From Tetrahymena thermophila SB210 (Eukaryota; Ciliophora; Oligohymenophorea; Hymenostomatida; Tetrahymenidae): a stretch of 64,000 nt of DNA. The position numbers were made by a program, and so were the translations under genes. The stretch's first letter is position 1. Every line of letters starts with the position of its first letter. Shown here one piece after another: positions 25,548 through 38,700 of this stretch. A model generated the notes under the pieces. It was not told the DNA's origin, ran no database searches, and saw nothing but the letters and a program-made list of their open reading frames with translations. Location of the stretch: the NCBI RefSeq assembly GCF_000189635.1, contig NW_002476377.1, positions 248,001 to 312,000 of the forward strand. Direction: 5' to 3'.

Positions 25548-26845
25548 ATGCTTAGTTAGATATTCAGTAGAACTTTTTCATCTAGCAAATAACAAGCTAA
25601 AACAGCTGTTTTTATGCTTAATTTAGGTGGACCTAATAGCTTAGAAGAAGTATCTCCATTTTTAGAGAGATTCTTCGCAGACTCTACAGTCATCAGAATA
25701 CCTTTTGGTTTAGGTTAGAAATTAGATTTGATTTTTAATTAGATTTATGCAAAAAAAAAATGAGAGAGAGATCAAAATTTAGAAAATAAAGGGATTATTT
25801 AATAATTATTTGAACTTATTAATAATAAATAGGACCTAAGATTGGTAAGCTACGTGGTCCTGCCAAAGTTACCAAGTAGTATGAAGCTATTGGAGGAAGA
25901 AGCCCTATTCAAGATTGGACAAGAAAATAAGGTGAAAAAATGGTTGAAAAATTAGATTAAATTTCACCAGACACAGCTCCTCATATTTATTTTCCAGCAT
26001 TCAGATATGGACTTCCTCTTTACACTGAATCTATTAAAGAATGTATTGAAAAGAATCCAACTGTAGAAAAATTTGTATTTTTTTCATAGTATCCTTAATA
26101 TTCTTGCACTACAGCTGGAAATAACATTAGAGAAGCATTAAAACATTTAAAGGAGCAGTATAAAAACCATGGAAAAACCATCCATGTGATTGATAGATGG
26201 TATAATCATCCTGGTTATGTTAAAACAATTTCTAGATTGCTCTCAGAAGACCTTAAAAATAACTTTAAAGAGGTTTGTTCAAAAATTAATTTTATTGTTG
26301 AAAAATAAAAATATCTTTTTTAATAAAATAAATCTGAATAGGAAGATAGAGATAATGTATTAATATTATTTTCTGCTCACAGTCTCCCATTTGATTTTGT
26401 TAAGCAAGGTGATACATATCCATATGAAATAGGAACTACTGCAAATTTAGTAATTTAAGAAGCTAAATTGAAGAACCCACACAGAGTTGTTTGGCAAAGT
26501 AAAGTTGGTTTCTAACAATGGTTAGCACCAAACACTATGCATGCATTAGAATAGGCTTCTAATTAAGGTTGGAAAAATGTTATCTTAGTTCCTCTAGGTT
26601 TCACTAGTGATCACTTAGAAACACTCTATGAATTAGATTTAGAATATATCAAGGAAAGTTAGGAAAAATTAAAGTTTAATAAAATAATAAGAGCAAGAAG
26701 TTTAAATGATGATCAATAATTTTGTGATTCCTTAGCAGATATTGTTTCTTAGAATTTAAAAACTGATGCTTATAAATCTCCAAATTTAAAACTAAGATGC
26801 CCTGATTGCAAAATACCTGAATGCAACTTACTAAGTGCAGTTTGA
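25548..26845 (+). CDS. hemH: Ferrochelatase, mitochondrial
   Basis: Inserts Fe2+ into protoporphyrin IX, the last step of haem synthesis, at the mitochondrial inner membrane. The start at 25548 gives a Ser/Thr/Arg presequence ([16 protein letters not shown]) followed by the family start [16 protein letters not shown]. After an intron (about 25713-25833) come [20 protein letters not shown] and the core [14 protein letters not shown] second intron is at about 26272-26341. The metal-site histidine lies in [11 protein letters not shown] and the conserved acidic helix in [17 protein letters not shown]. The C-terminus [17 protein letters not shown] carries C-x2-C-x4-C, the spacing of the three C-terminal [2Fe-2S] ligands in animal ferrochelatases. 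Stop TGA 26843-26845. About 370 residues, a normal length. Confidence 0.95.
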
Positions 26846-27426
26846 TAAAGATAGATTTTAATAAAAATATAATTAAATTAATAAATTTGCAAACAAATTA
26901 TTATACAAACAAAGCATTTTTAAATATATTTCAAATGAAAAAAAGTTATTAAATATTTTAATTTTAATTAAAAATATTAGTAATAGATTGATTATATTAT
27001 TTCAAATTAAATTTTAATATTTTTCTAAAAGTTTCAAATTTTCTTGTTTCATTTAAATTTTTCTGAAAATAAAAATAATTTATGTTAAAAAAAATAAAAT
27101 TTCAAATGTTGAATGACTCTTGATAAAAATCAATAATTTATGGAAAAAACAAATTTAGTTGAAATGTTTTCAACTAAAAATGATAACATTCTTGTTTGTT
27201 TTAACAATAGTTGTAAAATAAATAAATTTCTCAGAAAATTAAAAAATATTTTATCAATATTTTTATTAAAAGCATAAATAAATTGCAATTAATTAAATAT
27301 TTGAATTTGATGTAAGAGAGTATAATGATAATAAATTTTAATTCTACATAAAAAAAATAAAAAATATACATATTTAATAAAAAAAATTAAAAATTCAATA
27401 TTTATAGTTCTACTTTTTGACCAAGT
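26846..27426. other. AT-rich convergent intergenic region with a hairpin
   Basis: It lies between the 3' ends of ferrochelatase (+) and K+ channel A (-). No coding sequence was seen. A perfect stem TTAGTTGAAA-TGT-TTTCAACTAA sits at 27155-27177 and may be a 3'-end or terminator-type structure. The rest is A/T tracts. Confidence 0.6.
27155..27177. terminator. Perfect 10-bp hairpin between convergent genes
   Basis: TTAGTTGAAA (27155-27164) and TTTCAACTAA (27168-27177) are exact reverse complements around a TGT loop. It lies 310 bp beyond the ferrochelatase stop and 250 bp beyond the stop of K+ channel A. A role in 3'-end formation is an inference from position only. Confidence 0.3.
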
Positions 27427-30400
27427 TCAAATATTATGGCTATAAATTTTTCTAATGTTATGCATAATTGAAAGCCTAGGTTCTCTTTCCTTTGGTGTTT
27501 GAGATTTCTTCTTTAATTTAAGTCTATGTATCTTTTTTCTTAAACAGTATTGTACTTCAGAGTAATGCTCAATTACTTTTGTGAAGTTATTATGAGGGAA
27601 ATAAACATCGAAATGTTTCATTTTTTCAAATTAAGTTTTTAATAGATATAAATCTTCTAAACCTAGTGTTAATTTGGAGTTATTTGTTTGATTGAACTAA
27701 TTATATTGTGAAATTTAGGCCTACATTTATTTTAATTATGAAATGTAAGTATTAATCTTTTATGCAAATATTTCTTTTTTAAAATCATCGTTAGATAATA
27801 GGTTCATTTAAGTATTGTCCTTTGAAAATGTTTAGTTTACAATATCGGATTCCGATTCGAATGGTATACCTGATTTTAATTTATTTAAAATCTAAGTATC
27901 TTAGTATGAATTATGATTTTATAACTTTTTGTAATTGTCGTTTGCATTTTTAGATTACTCTAATTTTTCATGAGATATGCTCCTCATTATACTAATGAAT
28001 TTTTACAGATACTTATTTTGCATTTTATTTTGATTTAAATAATCTTGCTTTTCAACTTTATTGGATTTCATTTTATCTTATTCATTTCTGCTTTAGCCTT
28101 TCTTGAGATATTTTTTTAGGCTTGATTATTTTTTAGTTTGTATTTGATCAGCTTACTATAAGCTTTTACCTTTGCGCATATCAACTTAATTCTAATTAGG
28201 AGAGGGTAATTTAAATTTAACAGACATACTATTCTTTAAGCTAGGTTTGCTAATAATATGAGATTCTTAGTTTAGTAGCACAGATTCACCAGAAAAGCCT
28301 TTTTCTTCTTATTTTATAGGTTATTTACTCTGGTTATGGTTATTCTAATTTTCTGTATGTTAGCCTGCAATTTTTCTATTGTTAGTATCCAAATTAACTT
28401 AAATTGTAGTATTTTTATAATTTTTATTATTAAAGAAAGAATCTAACCTATTTGCTTCAGAAGGGATTTCTTCGTTATCAATGCCCTAATCAATATCGAA
28501 TGCCATTTCTGATATCGAAGGAACTAATTAAATTTATTCAGATTGAGCGTTTTTGATAGTGATTTGGCTTGAATATATCTTATTTTTATTTGATAGAATG
28601 CTCTTTTAATTATTTATCTATTTCATTGGGTTAAGAGAATTTTAGTTGTCGATTTATTATGGGAGTTTCTCTTATTCTGCAGAGTCTGAATCACTAAAAT
28701 CCTCTTCATAAATTTATTCTGGCTGAGAATCCTAAGAATCAGAAGAAAGAACAGAATCTGAGAGATCTTCATCAGTAAATACAGTTTCGTTGAGTAATTT
28801 ATTAATATGAATATAGTCATCAATTCCATCTATCTCATCACATTAAAATCTTTATTGCTAAAGCTGTATATTTCTTAAATGCCTAAAAAGTTTTAATTTA
28901 GTTTACTATTTTCTATTAAAAGCCTATCTATCAAGTATCAGAGGGTCTTATATAAATTTGTACATCAACTAAATTAAAATTTTTTAATTTTAAAATAGGT
29001 AATAATGTAAATTATTTGATTACCTTTTTTTTATCAGGATTAAAGTGGAAGAGAGGGCAGTCTTTCTCAAAGTGCTGAAAATCCCAGGCCAAACTTTCTT
29101 TACTATAGCAGCAATAAGAACACTTGGTATGAACAGAAGAATAATTTTGATTTAAAAGAATATCATCTCTAATCATGCAAAACTTTTAATAGTCTTATTC
29201 ATTCTCTTTAACTATTTAGATGAATGTATCTCTGCTAATTTTTATCAATGTTGAAAATTTCAAACTTCTTACATGTTGATTCCTTGGCTAACCAGTAATA
29301 AATTCAATTTCACCTTTATTAAATTAATAAAAAATATTAAAAAAGCTTAATAAAAATTGATTTACCAAAAAATTGATTGCTATTTAAGTTAATTATTTGC
29401 TTGGTATGATCATTTTGTTCAAAAGGGAAATAGTAGCACTATACAGAACCTTTTTCAATAAAATATATTGAACAGTCGTCTGAATCTCCTTAGTTATAAA
29501 TAACTTCTTCAGGATGACATCTCTGCTCAATAGATGCTTAGGCTAATTTATTTAAAGTATTCTCTGAAAACATAGCTTTAAAGAATGCAGATTCTTAAAT
29601 TAAGGATCTATTTGCTTCGATTTTTAAATTTTCCTTTAAGGTGTTAGAAAGCTAATCGACTAAAGATTATTCTTTTTGAACTTACTCTGAGAGACTTTCA
29701 TTCCAATAATATTGTAGATAGTGACGTATTTGAGTCTACAAATTAATTGGTATTTTCTTCTTTCTCATATATCCATTTACGATTATCAAATTATCTTTTT
29801 TCTATTCGTTTTCTTCATTTATTTTCTTAAATATACTGCCAATCTATTTTAATTAAAATGTTTTTTGAATAAAATTTTAAACATATTTATTTCTAAATTT
29901 AAAATGTCAATTTAAATAAAACTTTTTTTTATAAAAACCTTACTTCACTTATTGAATATGCAAAAACACCACATCCAGTTAAAATTGTAATAATACTATA
30001 TATCTTTTCAGCGCTAGAGCTTGGAGTTACATCACCATATCCAACTGTTACCATAGTTACTGCGCTAAAGTAAAAAGCATTTAAAAACTATACATACCAT
30101 TCTTCTTCTTATATTCCATATTTCTAAATCCAGGTGATAATGCCATCATTTTCATTTTTACCTATCAAAATCCAAAAGCAACTAAAAATATGGATTATAT
30201 ATAGATTCATATAGAGTAGCTTAAGCAACCTCATTATTTAACTTGCTTTTAAAGAAAAGTAGAATTACATTTCGATTCTTTTCAGAACAATTCTGAACCA
30301 TCTGAATCTTAAGAAAAAGGCTAAAAGAATTATAGTATAGTAGTATGAAGAACTAGTATCTACCCTTACAGATATAAATATTATCAAGCAAATTAGAGAA

Positions 30401-31538
30401 ACTAAATCAGTTAAAAATCCTAATAAATAATAATTAAAAATTATAAAAATTTATAAACAAAAAAAAAATAAGAGTTCACCAAAAATTAATTTTTATTTAT
30501 TTAAATTTGTAATCTAAAAATCAGATCAGTCATTTTATATAAATTGCTTAAAATTTAAAATAAAGTATCTAATTAATTACCATTTTCTAAATAATGGATC
30601 ATAATAACTTTTCTTTACTTAATCTCTTGCCCTTACTTGATTACAGAAGTATTAAAATTGCAGAGTATATCGATGAACAATAAGATAATTAGGACAATAT
30701 TAAGAACAATTTATCCAACCATATTAAACAAATCTTTGTTAAAAGCTATGATAATGGGGATCAATATAAAATAATATTAAAGAATAATGATATGAACAAA
30801 ATCCCAGAGTCTTCTGAAATTTGATTGTTATGGGATCAATGGTATTTTCTTCAATAAATTAACAAATTAAGTCATCTTATTTTTTTCATTTGTATTTTGA
30901 TATGTCTTTTTTTCAAACATTGTTTTTTTTGATTAAAAAATAGGAGATCCTCTTTCAAAATCAGCTTGATTCCTTTGCTTTCTATATAAATTTTAAATTT
31001 TGTCTTGAGGTCTACTACTCTATTATAATATTTAAAAGTCAGAAGACTTGTCTCCGATTTGATTGAAATAATCCTTCTTTCTATTTATGAAATTAAACCT
31101 CTCTTTGGTTATGTAGATAGAATGAAGTAAATTTAGAGCAAATTACTAAACACGGCAAATTATTCTCATTTTCTTTGATTTTTAGTTATTTTAATTATTT
31201 TAATCTTGCAACAGCAAAAGATCTGGATAAATCTGACTTTTCCTTTAGCTCTTACCCATATTATTACTATTGTGGCTCAGATTTTTAGATTTTAAATGCT
31301 TCTTTTCATAAAGTAATTTAGAAGGGCAAGAGTTGTGGAGCTTTTCATCTAATTCTATTAAATCTTAGCTGCCATTTTTATTATCTCGAAGTATGATTAC
31401 CTAACTTTACTTTTTTTATCCTGGCTTGTAATTTTATTAATGCTAATTCATAAGTTCCACTTCTACATTTCTTTGTGTTTAACTCTCGTAGTAATTGCTT
31501 TGTTCTGTCTCAAATTAAACGGTAGGATTATCTGCCAT
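27427..31538 (-). CDS. Voltage-gated K+ channel with cyclic-nucleotide-binding domain (paralogue A)
   Basis: Plasma- or ciliary-membrane K+ channel of the EAG/CNG-like class. The start at ATG 31538-31536 (MADNPTVQFETEQSN) heads a hydrophilic N-terminus. S1-S2 (about 30810-30660) include FILIPIIIAFNKDLF and IVLIILLFIDILCNFNTS. S3-S5 follow an intron near 30420-30480. The pore is AVTMVTVGYGDVTPSS (about 30060-30020) and S6 is GCGVFAYSISE. After an intron (about 29860-29945) come a linker and the CNBD (about 29570-29200; CHPEEVIYNQGDSDDCSIYF, then RSLKFSTLIKISRDTF). A Cys/His cluster KCSYCC...HFEKDCPLFHF follows directly (about 29120-29050). The long tail is Ser/Asp-rich and ends with FDVYFPHNNFTKVI and TGA 27429-27427. 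First of three paralogues. An opposite-strand hydrophobic frame here is an artefact. Confidence 0.88.
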
Positions 31539-32704
31539 CTTATGATTTGTTTATTTGTTTTCTGTTATTTCTTAATTTTTAAAAAAATATTGTTTCTCAA
31601 ATAATTATAATTAATAGCGAAAATAAAAATATAAGTAAGTAAATAGTTGATTATAATTCTTATTTCCTAAAATTGGAGAGATAGATAAATCTTACTGAGA
31701 ATCATCCATTAAAGTATTATCTGTTTTTTGAACATACTCTAACCATAAAAGATATCAATCGTAAAGATTAAGCCAAAAATTATCAATAAAATAAGTCACA
31801 TTTAAGCCTTTAGGCTAAAATTCGTTCTTTGATAATATTTTATTATTACAAATAAATATTTTAAATATTTGCTTTAATGGGTATTTTGGTTACTTAAAAT
31901 CTTACAACAAAATATAATTTATACGTTAGAGATAAATAATTTATTTTGTAATTTACTAAATAACTAAATCTTCATAAATAGGTTAAGATAGACAATAATC
32001 CTAAAAATTTTTTCTTTTATTTTTTATTTTCTTTTTCAAAGATGTAAATTAATTTATAACTTAAATAAATTACTACTAATTGTTTCAAAATTATTAAAAG
32101 AGTATCCTTTCATCTTTATGAATGAAAGCCAATTTATATTTAGGCTATTTTTAGAAAATTTTTAAGAATAAGGCCAATTATTGAGAAAAAAATGTTTAGT
32201 CAACTTGCCTTAATTAATTTATAGGATAACACAATAGCTATTTATTTAGTAATTTAAGTAAATAGTATCTTAAATAATTAACAAATTCTTTTATAATTTA
32301 ATTCTTCTGTTTTTTAAATAATTATCTTGATATAAGTTTGTAAGCTTAAATAAAGACAAATAAAAATAATTAATTTCATTAAAAAATTAAGATAGAGTTA
32401 ATTGAATTTAGAAAAAATAAAAATTATGAATATAAATAAAATATTTTAATTAAAAATTATATTTTTAATCTATTTTATCAAATCTAAGCAATTTTTATTT
32501 ATATTTTAATAAATATACATTTTTATTTGATAAGTATGACTAGGATCTATTATCATTATTGGATTAAAAGCAATTACAATTACAATGACAATTCAAATTA
32601 TTATTTTAATTAATTAATTTTAAAATTTAGTTGTTAGATTTGTGCTTAAAAATTTACCAATTTATTTAGTTAGAATTGTAAATATTTTTTTCTATTAGCT
32701 AGAA
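31539..32704. other. Divergent intergenic region, probable bidirectional promoter
   Basis: It lies between the starts of K+ channel A (-) and the coiled-coil gene (+). At 31660-31711 a short minus-strand frame reads MDDSQQDLSISPILGNK but has no clear splice connection to channel A. A copy of the 14.4-kb MITE-like sequence is at 32153-32219. Otherwise it is AT-rich with no gene. Confidence 0.55.
32153..32219. repeat. Partial second copy of the 14.4-kb MITE-like element
   Basis: It contains, in order, AGAAAATTTTTAAG, TATTGAGAAAAAAATG and CAACTTGCCTTAATTAATT, matching the right two-thirds of 14385-14487 with a few substitutions and a gap. The left terminal repeat is not evident. Confidence 0.45.
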
Positions 32705-35592
32705 ATGTCAAATTAATAAGGTAAATTATTAAATTAGCTAAATTATTAATGAAATACATTATCAAAAAAGATAATCAAGACTTATAAAAGTTAGAATCAC
32801 TTCAATAATCATCTTAACAGAATGTAAATCATCCTTTTTATAGCATGATTAAATGTTTATCATAAATTTAAGCAAATATGAATTATTGTTCAAAGTAGTA
32901 TCAAATTAAAATTATTATAAAATAAAATTTAGAATATTAAAAGGAAGTCTAGCGAATTAATAGAAGATAGCGAATAAGGAAATGTTGATTAACAATAAAA
33001 TACCAAGAATAGCTCATAAAAAATTTAAGTTAAGGAAGATAGCAATAGCAGTGAAAATATTTAGTAGAAATGTAAGAAGGATTGTTAAAATTAGAATGGT
33101 TAAAATAACGTCTCCTAAACTGAGGATACCAGCTAAAATAATTAGGAGTTACGTTTAAAAGCAAATAATAAGGAGAAGAAGATAAATAGTGATATGAAAC
33201 ATTTTCTCTCTTTGCTACAAAAAGTTGAATAAGCAAAACTAAAAAAAGAGTAATTAACTAAAGCAGGTTAAGATGTGGGATTTAGTTAATAGGACCATTA
33301 AAATGAATTTAATTCTAATAAAGATGAATAAGATGATAATTAGCAAAGCTAATTTAATGAATAATAACAAAAAGAATCATAATGTTAAAATAAAGATGAG
33401 CAAAAAAATGAGGACAATACTAATGATATTATAGATAATTAAGATAATTTAGTGTAAAGTAATGTGAAGGAATAAAAATAAAATAAATTTGTAAATTCTA
33501 AATAGCCAAATTATGAAGGAAAAAGCTAATAAGAAGTTTATAGTCTACATCAAAATGATATAGATATAGGATTTAATAGCTATTCTATGTAAGATTTTGA
33601 AAGAAAATAACTTGATGAAGAATATGATGATGATGAAGATGAAAGGCTAATAGAATTTTAAAGATTAGAAGATATTCAAAAATAAGAAAATGACTTTTCT
33701 TCAAAAAAAAACTTTGAAGAAATTTAATTGAGTGATAAAATTTAACAAAACTCTTAAGATTAAAGAGACTGGAAAGAAATAGTAGAAGATGAAAATTTAT
33801 CTGTAATATATTCAGATGCAAATGAAAGTAGAAGATCTACTCATGATAACACTCACTTTAATTAGAGTCATAAAGAAAAATAATTAATAGAGGAAACTAT
33901 TAATTTAATTACATAAGAAATAGAATAAGAGGATAAACTTATCCCAATCTTATAAAATTTTAAATCCATTCAAGTAAGTAAGTGTATTTCATCTTTAGTA
34001 AAAATCTTATCAATAATAAATTTATATTTCAATCTAGATGAATTATATATCAAAGCAATAGCTTTTATTTGAAGAGAATGAGAAGTTAAAATTAAAAGCA
34101 GATTAATTAAATCATAAAAATTAGCTTTTAGAAAAAACCATTCATTTTTCTAAGCAACAGATAAAGCATTTAGAATCTCAAAATACCAAATTACTTGATG
34201 AATATGTAAATATGTTTTAATCATTTTGCAAACTTTATATAAATTCTTAATAAAAAAATAAATAAATTAAGGAATATATTTAAAGAGAAGTAGAAAAAAT
34301 GAGATAATTGGAGAAGGAATTAAAGCACTCCTTAAATGAAGCTAAATAAATGAATGTAAATTACTTAATACAAATATTTATTAAATATTCATTATTTTTA
34401 TGATGAAATCATATATGATAAACATATAAAAACAAAAAACAGACTTAAAAATAAATAAATAAATAAAATATTTTGCCTTAACAATAGTTTTATTAAAGAG
34501 CAGTTTTAATTTCTAATATCATGTTTAAATATAATGTTTAAAAATGATTAATTTATTTAAATAATTTTTTTTCTATTTTTATTTTTAAAAATATAGTTAA
34601 ATTTTAGTGAATTACTTAGAATCAAAAATGAAGAGAATAAATAAAAAGAGTTTTAATCGAAAATGATAATGGAAAATTATAAAAAATTAGGGATATAAAT
34701 GTCTTAGTTTCAGTAAAATTATGGCTCTTTAAATGAAAGCATTAAGTAATTATATTTCTATTAACAAGAAGTAATTTAAAAATTTTTGACATATTCTTAA
34801 GATTAATAGTGACTTAAGTTCTAGAATCATTAAATACTGATAAAGAGATCAATTAAAATAGGCTTTTGAGTAATTTTTCATAAGGTATTTTTATTTTTCA
34901 AAATAGTTTTATTTACTTAAAGTTATGTCAAAACAATCATTTTTGTAATTAAAACTAAAGATTCAAATTTCAAAAGCACAAATTCAGATAAATTTCCTTT
35001 ACAGACAGATATTAATAGCCTACTTGATTAGTAATCCGACTCTTCATTTTTAAAGAATGTTTCTTCGCCAACTTACCTTAATTATTAGTCAGAGAATATT
35101 CACAATTAAAATAAAAGACTATCTTATATCTAAAGAGCAGGTAAATTGAATGATAAAAATAGCTTGCATAAATCAAAAGACAGCTATTCTGCCAATATTA
35201 AAAAAAAGAGACCCTCTAATATATTAATTGAATTAGGCGATAACCCCAGCATAAATAAAAGTCCTATAAATAAATCTGCTAGTGTCTCTCCAATAAGAAA
35301 AAATTTCAAGCCACACTAATTTAGCAATCCTTTTTATTATAGTCAAACAACAAGAAATTCTTAAAATTAGTCTTCAAAAGCAAAGTAATTAAAATTTAAA
35401 TCTATCTATTAAATTAACTTTTTAAATTAAACTAAATTAGATAAATATAAGAAACTTACAAGAATTACTTAAGTAGTAAAAAATGAAAAATAAAATAATT
35501 ATTTATTTTATTTAATCTCTTTAAAGCCACAAATTAATTAAAAATTAGCAATAAATTAATAAATAAATAATAAAAATTAATAATAAGTTTGA
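32705..35592 (+). CDS. Acidic, Gln-rich coiled-coil protein, function unknown
   Basis: I do not recognise a family. The start is either ATG 32705 (MSNQQ, then an intron to about 32771) or ATG 32749; both join the same frame. An intron at about 32824-32932 leads to a long acidic, Q/N/S-rich region (KRKSSELIEDSEQGN, then DEEYDDDEDERLIEFQRLED near 33620). After an intron at about 33973-34038 a coiled coil follows (QQLLFEENEKLKLKADQL ... KQQIKHLESQNTKLLDEY). A larger intron covers about 34370-34600. The C-terminal half is Ser/Asn-rich and basic (KSPINKSASVSPIRKNFKPH) and ends at TGA 35590-35592. The joins between 34780 and 34930 are uncertain. It sits head-to-head with channel A and tail-to-tail with channel B (167 bp), and interrupts the channel array. 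Confidence 0.65.
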
Positions 35593-35759
35593 TTATCTTT
35601 AGTATATGTAAATATCATTATAAATGTAAGAACAAAATAAATATAAAATTTTTAAAAAATTATGAAATATTTTACAATTATTGATGATTTAAAAATATTT
35701 ATTTAATAGCTTGATTTTAATTTAAATAAAATTCTCAATTGATTTTATTTGACTTAGTT

Positions 35760-38700
35760 TCAATATTAATTATCTTATTGACTTTATTATATATTTTATT
35801 AAGAAATATTTTACAGCTATTAAGATAAACTATTCTTAACTTTTATAGTTTGAGAAACACTTTTTCTATTAAAAAAGCTCTTTCTACTATTAATTGACTA
35901 TGTTTATAATGACTAAATATTTAAACGAGTAACTCCTAGAATTTAAGATGATTTTTCATCATTATTATCATTTTCTTCAAATGAAGTTTTACCTTTAAGT
36001 TATTTTAAAAGAGGAGGAGACAGTAAATTTTAATTATATGATTTTTCATACTCCAGTAATTTTGAATTATCTTGACTTTCTTATCGATTTAGAACAATTT
36101 TGTAAGAATTATTATTATTATTTTACTTTTCAAGGCTATTTTATATTGAATTTAATTTGGAGGCTGAAATTGATTTTCTTAAACTGCGTTAGCTTTTGCT
36201 GAAAGCTGAAATTTCAAAATTATTTTGAAATTTATTATCTAAAAATATTTTATTTCTTTTATTTTATGCAAGGAGTTTAACTTTTTTCTGTATATACGGT
36301 AGGATATAATCGTAGTTATTAAAAGGAAAATAAATTTCAAAATTCTGCATCTTATCAAAATTTTCTATATCATAAAAAGTTTAATAATGATTACTCTGGT
36401 TTATAGAGGAATAATTATTTTAATATTAAATAGATTGATTTGAAGAATATTTTTTGAAATGTTTTTGTGGATTAATATTAAAATCGTCTGATGCTTAGTT
36501 ATCCATCATTTCTACTATAGAATTTCTATTTATCAAAATAGTATCCTTTTTAAAGGGTCTCGATGTTTTTCTTTAAACTTCATTTTTTTCATTATTATCT
36601 ATAATAGTATTTCCTTAAATTTAGTTTTATTGATTTTGATCTAAAATATCTTATTTTTTTGTTTGTGATTACAAATTAAAATCAATCTATTGCTATTAAG
36701 TTGAATCTTATGATCCTTTGTCTTTTAATTCTAAAATTTTATTTTAAGACTAGTCAATTCTTAGTATTGAATTTTTTTTTGTAGAAAAACTAGGAATTTA
36801 AAATGAGGCTCTTTTAATGTTAATCATATTCTTGTGATCAATAGAGTCTTTTTCTATCTATGAATAAATATTTTAAAGAATAAGTAATTTAGTTTAATAG
36901 CAGATTTAATTTTAATAAATTTACAAAAAATGATTATCTTTACTAATTCTAATCACTCATCTTTCTGACAGGATATACTTAAATATTATTTTTTTTTGCT
37001 ATGTTTTATTTTATTCCTAAAGAATTGAAAAAACCATTTGATTTTATGTATTTTTCAGACTAGTTTTTTGAATGGTTTTTAATTGATAGAATATCATCAT
37101 CATCTTCTTCACTATCTAAATCTTCACTGGTAAATGTTAAATTTGTTTAAGCTTTTTACAATTAATTGGTTTAATCTTAAAGCTAATATATTTCATTTAT
37201 AAAACTATTATTTTAATCAGTAAATTTTATTTAATCATCTTAAATTTCTCTAAGATAAACTAAATTTTGCTTGAACTTATAGCATTTCCTAGATACTTTT
37301 ACTCTATGAGTGTTTATAGCCTAATAAATGAATCTATTTTGCAACTATTTTATTTTAACTTGAAAATAACAACTTATAACTTAATAAAAATTACTTTCTT
37401 TATGTTTGGAATAAAATGTAAAAAAGGGCAATTATATTCACTATGAGCAGGCTAGTCTTCTGATTAACACAAACAACATTTCCTAGAAAATTATGTTGAC
37501 CCATTTAAAATTATTTAATCTTTAATGTAGCAAAACATCTCGTAATCTTCTTTTATTTCTTCAACAATTTTTATGAATTCTTCTCTTTCTATTTTTAGTA
37601 GTGTAGTAAATTCTAAACTTCTAAAAGTTTATCTTCTAGGATTTCCTGTGAAAAATGAACCCTCACCTTAATTTAATTTAATTAAATTAAATAAATTAAA
37701 TTATTTTTAAAATTATTTTACCAAAAAATTGACCTTGTTTAAGAATTGATTAGACATTTTTATTTTATCTTTACTAAGTATTGTTAAATCCTTCAAGTTA
37801 TACTTCAACTGAACCTCTTTCTATAAAATATATAGAACATTCCATATCACCTTTTAAAAATATAACTTCTTCAGGTGTGTATTTTTACTCTTAAGCTATT
37901 GAAATGGTTTTCAACAAAGTTTACATTGAAAAATTTTTTTTCAAAATCGGAGATTCTAAAATAAAAACTTTGTTAGCTTCAATTAATAGGTTTTCTTTCA
38001 AATTATCTGAAAGTTAATTGATAATTCTTTATTCTTATTTTATTGAAGAAAACTCACTCTCATTCCAATAGTACTCCAAATAGTGCCTAATTTTATGCTA
38101 TAACTAATAGCTTATTCTCCTTTGCTTCATATAATTGTTAATCACATACATGTTGTTTTTAATTAATTTTTAGCTTTTTTGCATCTCCTAAAAAATTGAT
38201 CCAACCTAATTATTTATTTTTCAAAATAAAATGAGCCTAAAGAATAAATATCTTTCAAAATTATTTTGAAAAATAAAAGGAAATTCAAAAATAATCTATT
38301 TTATTTTAATATGTTTTTCTTTCAATTAAAATTATTTTAGATATAAATTTTAAGGAATTTAAAAAAATTAATTTATAATATATTTATATATTACTTCGCT
38401 AATGGAATAAGCAAACACACCACAAGCTGATAAAATCGTAAAAATACTCATGACCTTTTCCACGTGAGTTTAAGGGGAAATGTCTCCATATCCAACAGTT
38501 ACCATCGTAACAGCATTAAAATAAAAACTGTACAAATACGAAGAAAGATGTTGGTCTTCTCCTACATTTTACTTATCTAGCCAAGTAAATGATTATCCAT
38601 AAATATGCTCTAGTTTTGATAGTAAAATCCAAGAACAAGCTAAAAAGTGTATGATATAAATATTTAAGAATAATAAATTCCATAAACTCATAAATTAACT

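Noticed and set aside
30595-31600. Plus-strand frame that looks like a multi-pass membrane protein (for example SWLVILLMLIHKFHFYISL)
   Set aside because: The minus strand carries the N-terminus, S1 and S2 of K+ channel A here, matching paralogues B and C residue by residue (LLFIDILCNFNTS against LLISDLLVNFNTT). The hydrophobic reading is the antisense shadow of hydrophilic coding sequence, and it has an internal TGA that no good intron removes.
33030-33821. Minus-strand frames rich in Leu, Phe, His and Tyr
   Set aside because: Shadows of the acidic Gln-rich plus-strand coiled-coil gene; TAA/TAG (Gln) codons on the plus strand read as TTA/CTA (Leu) on the other.
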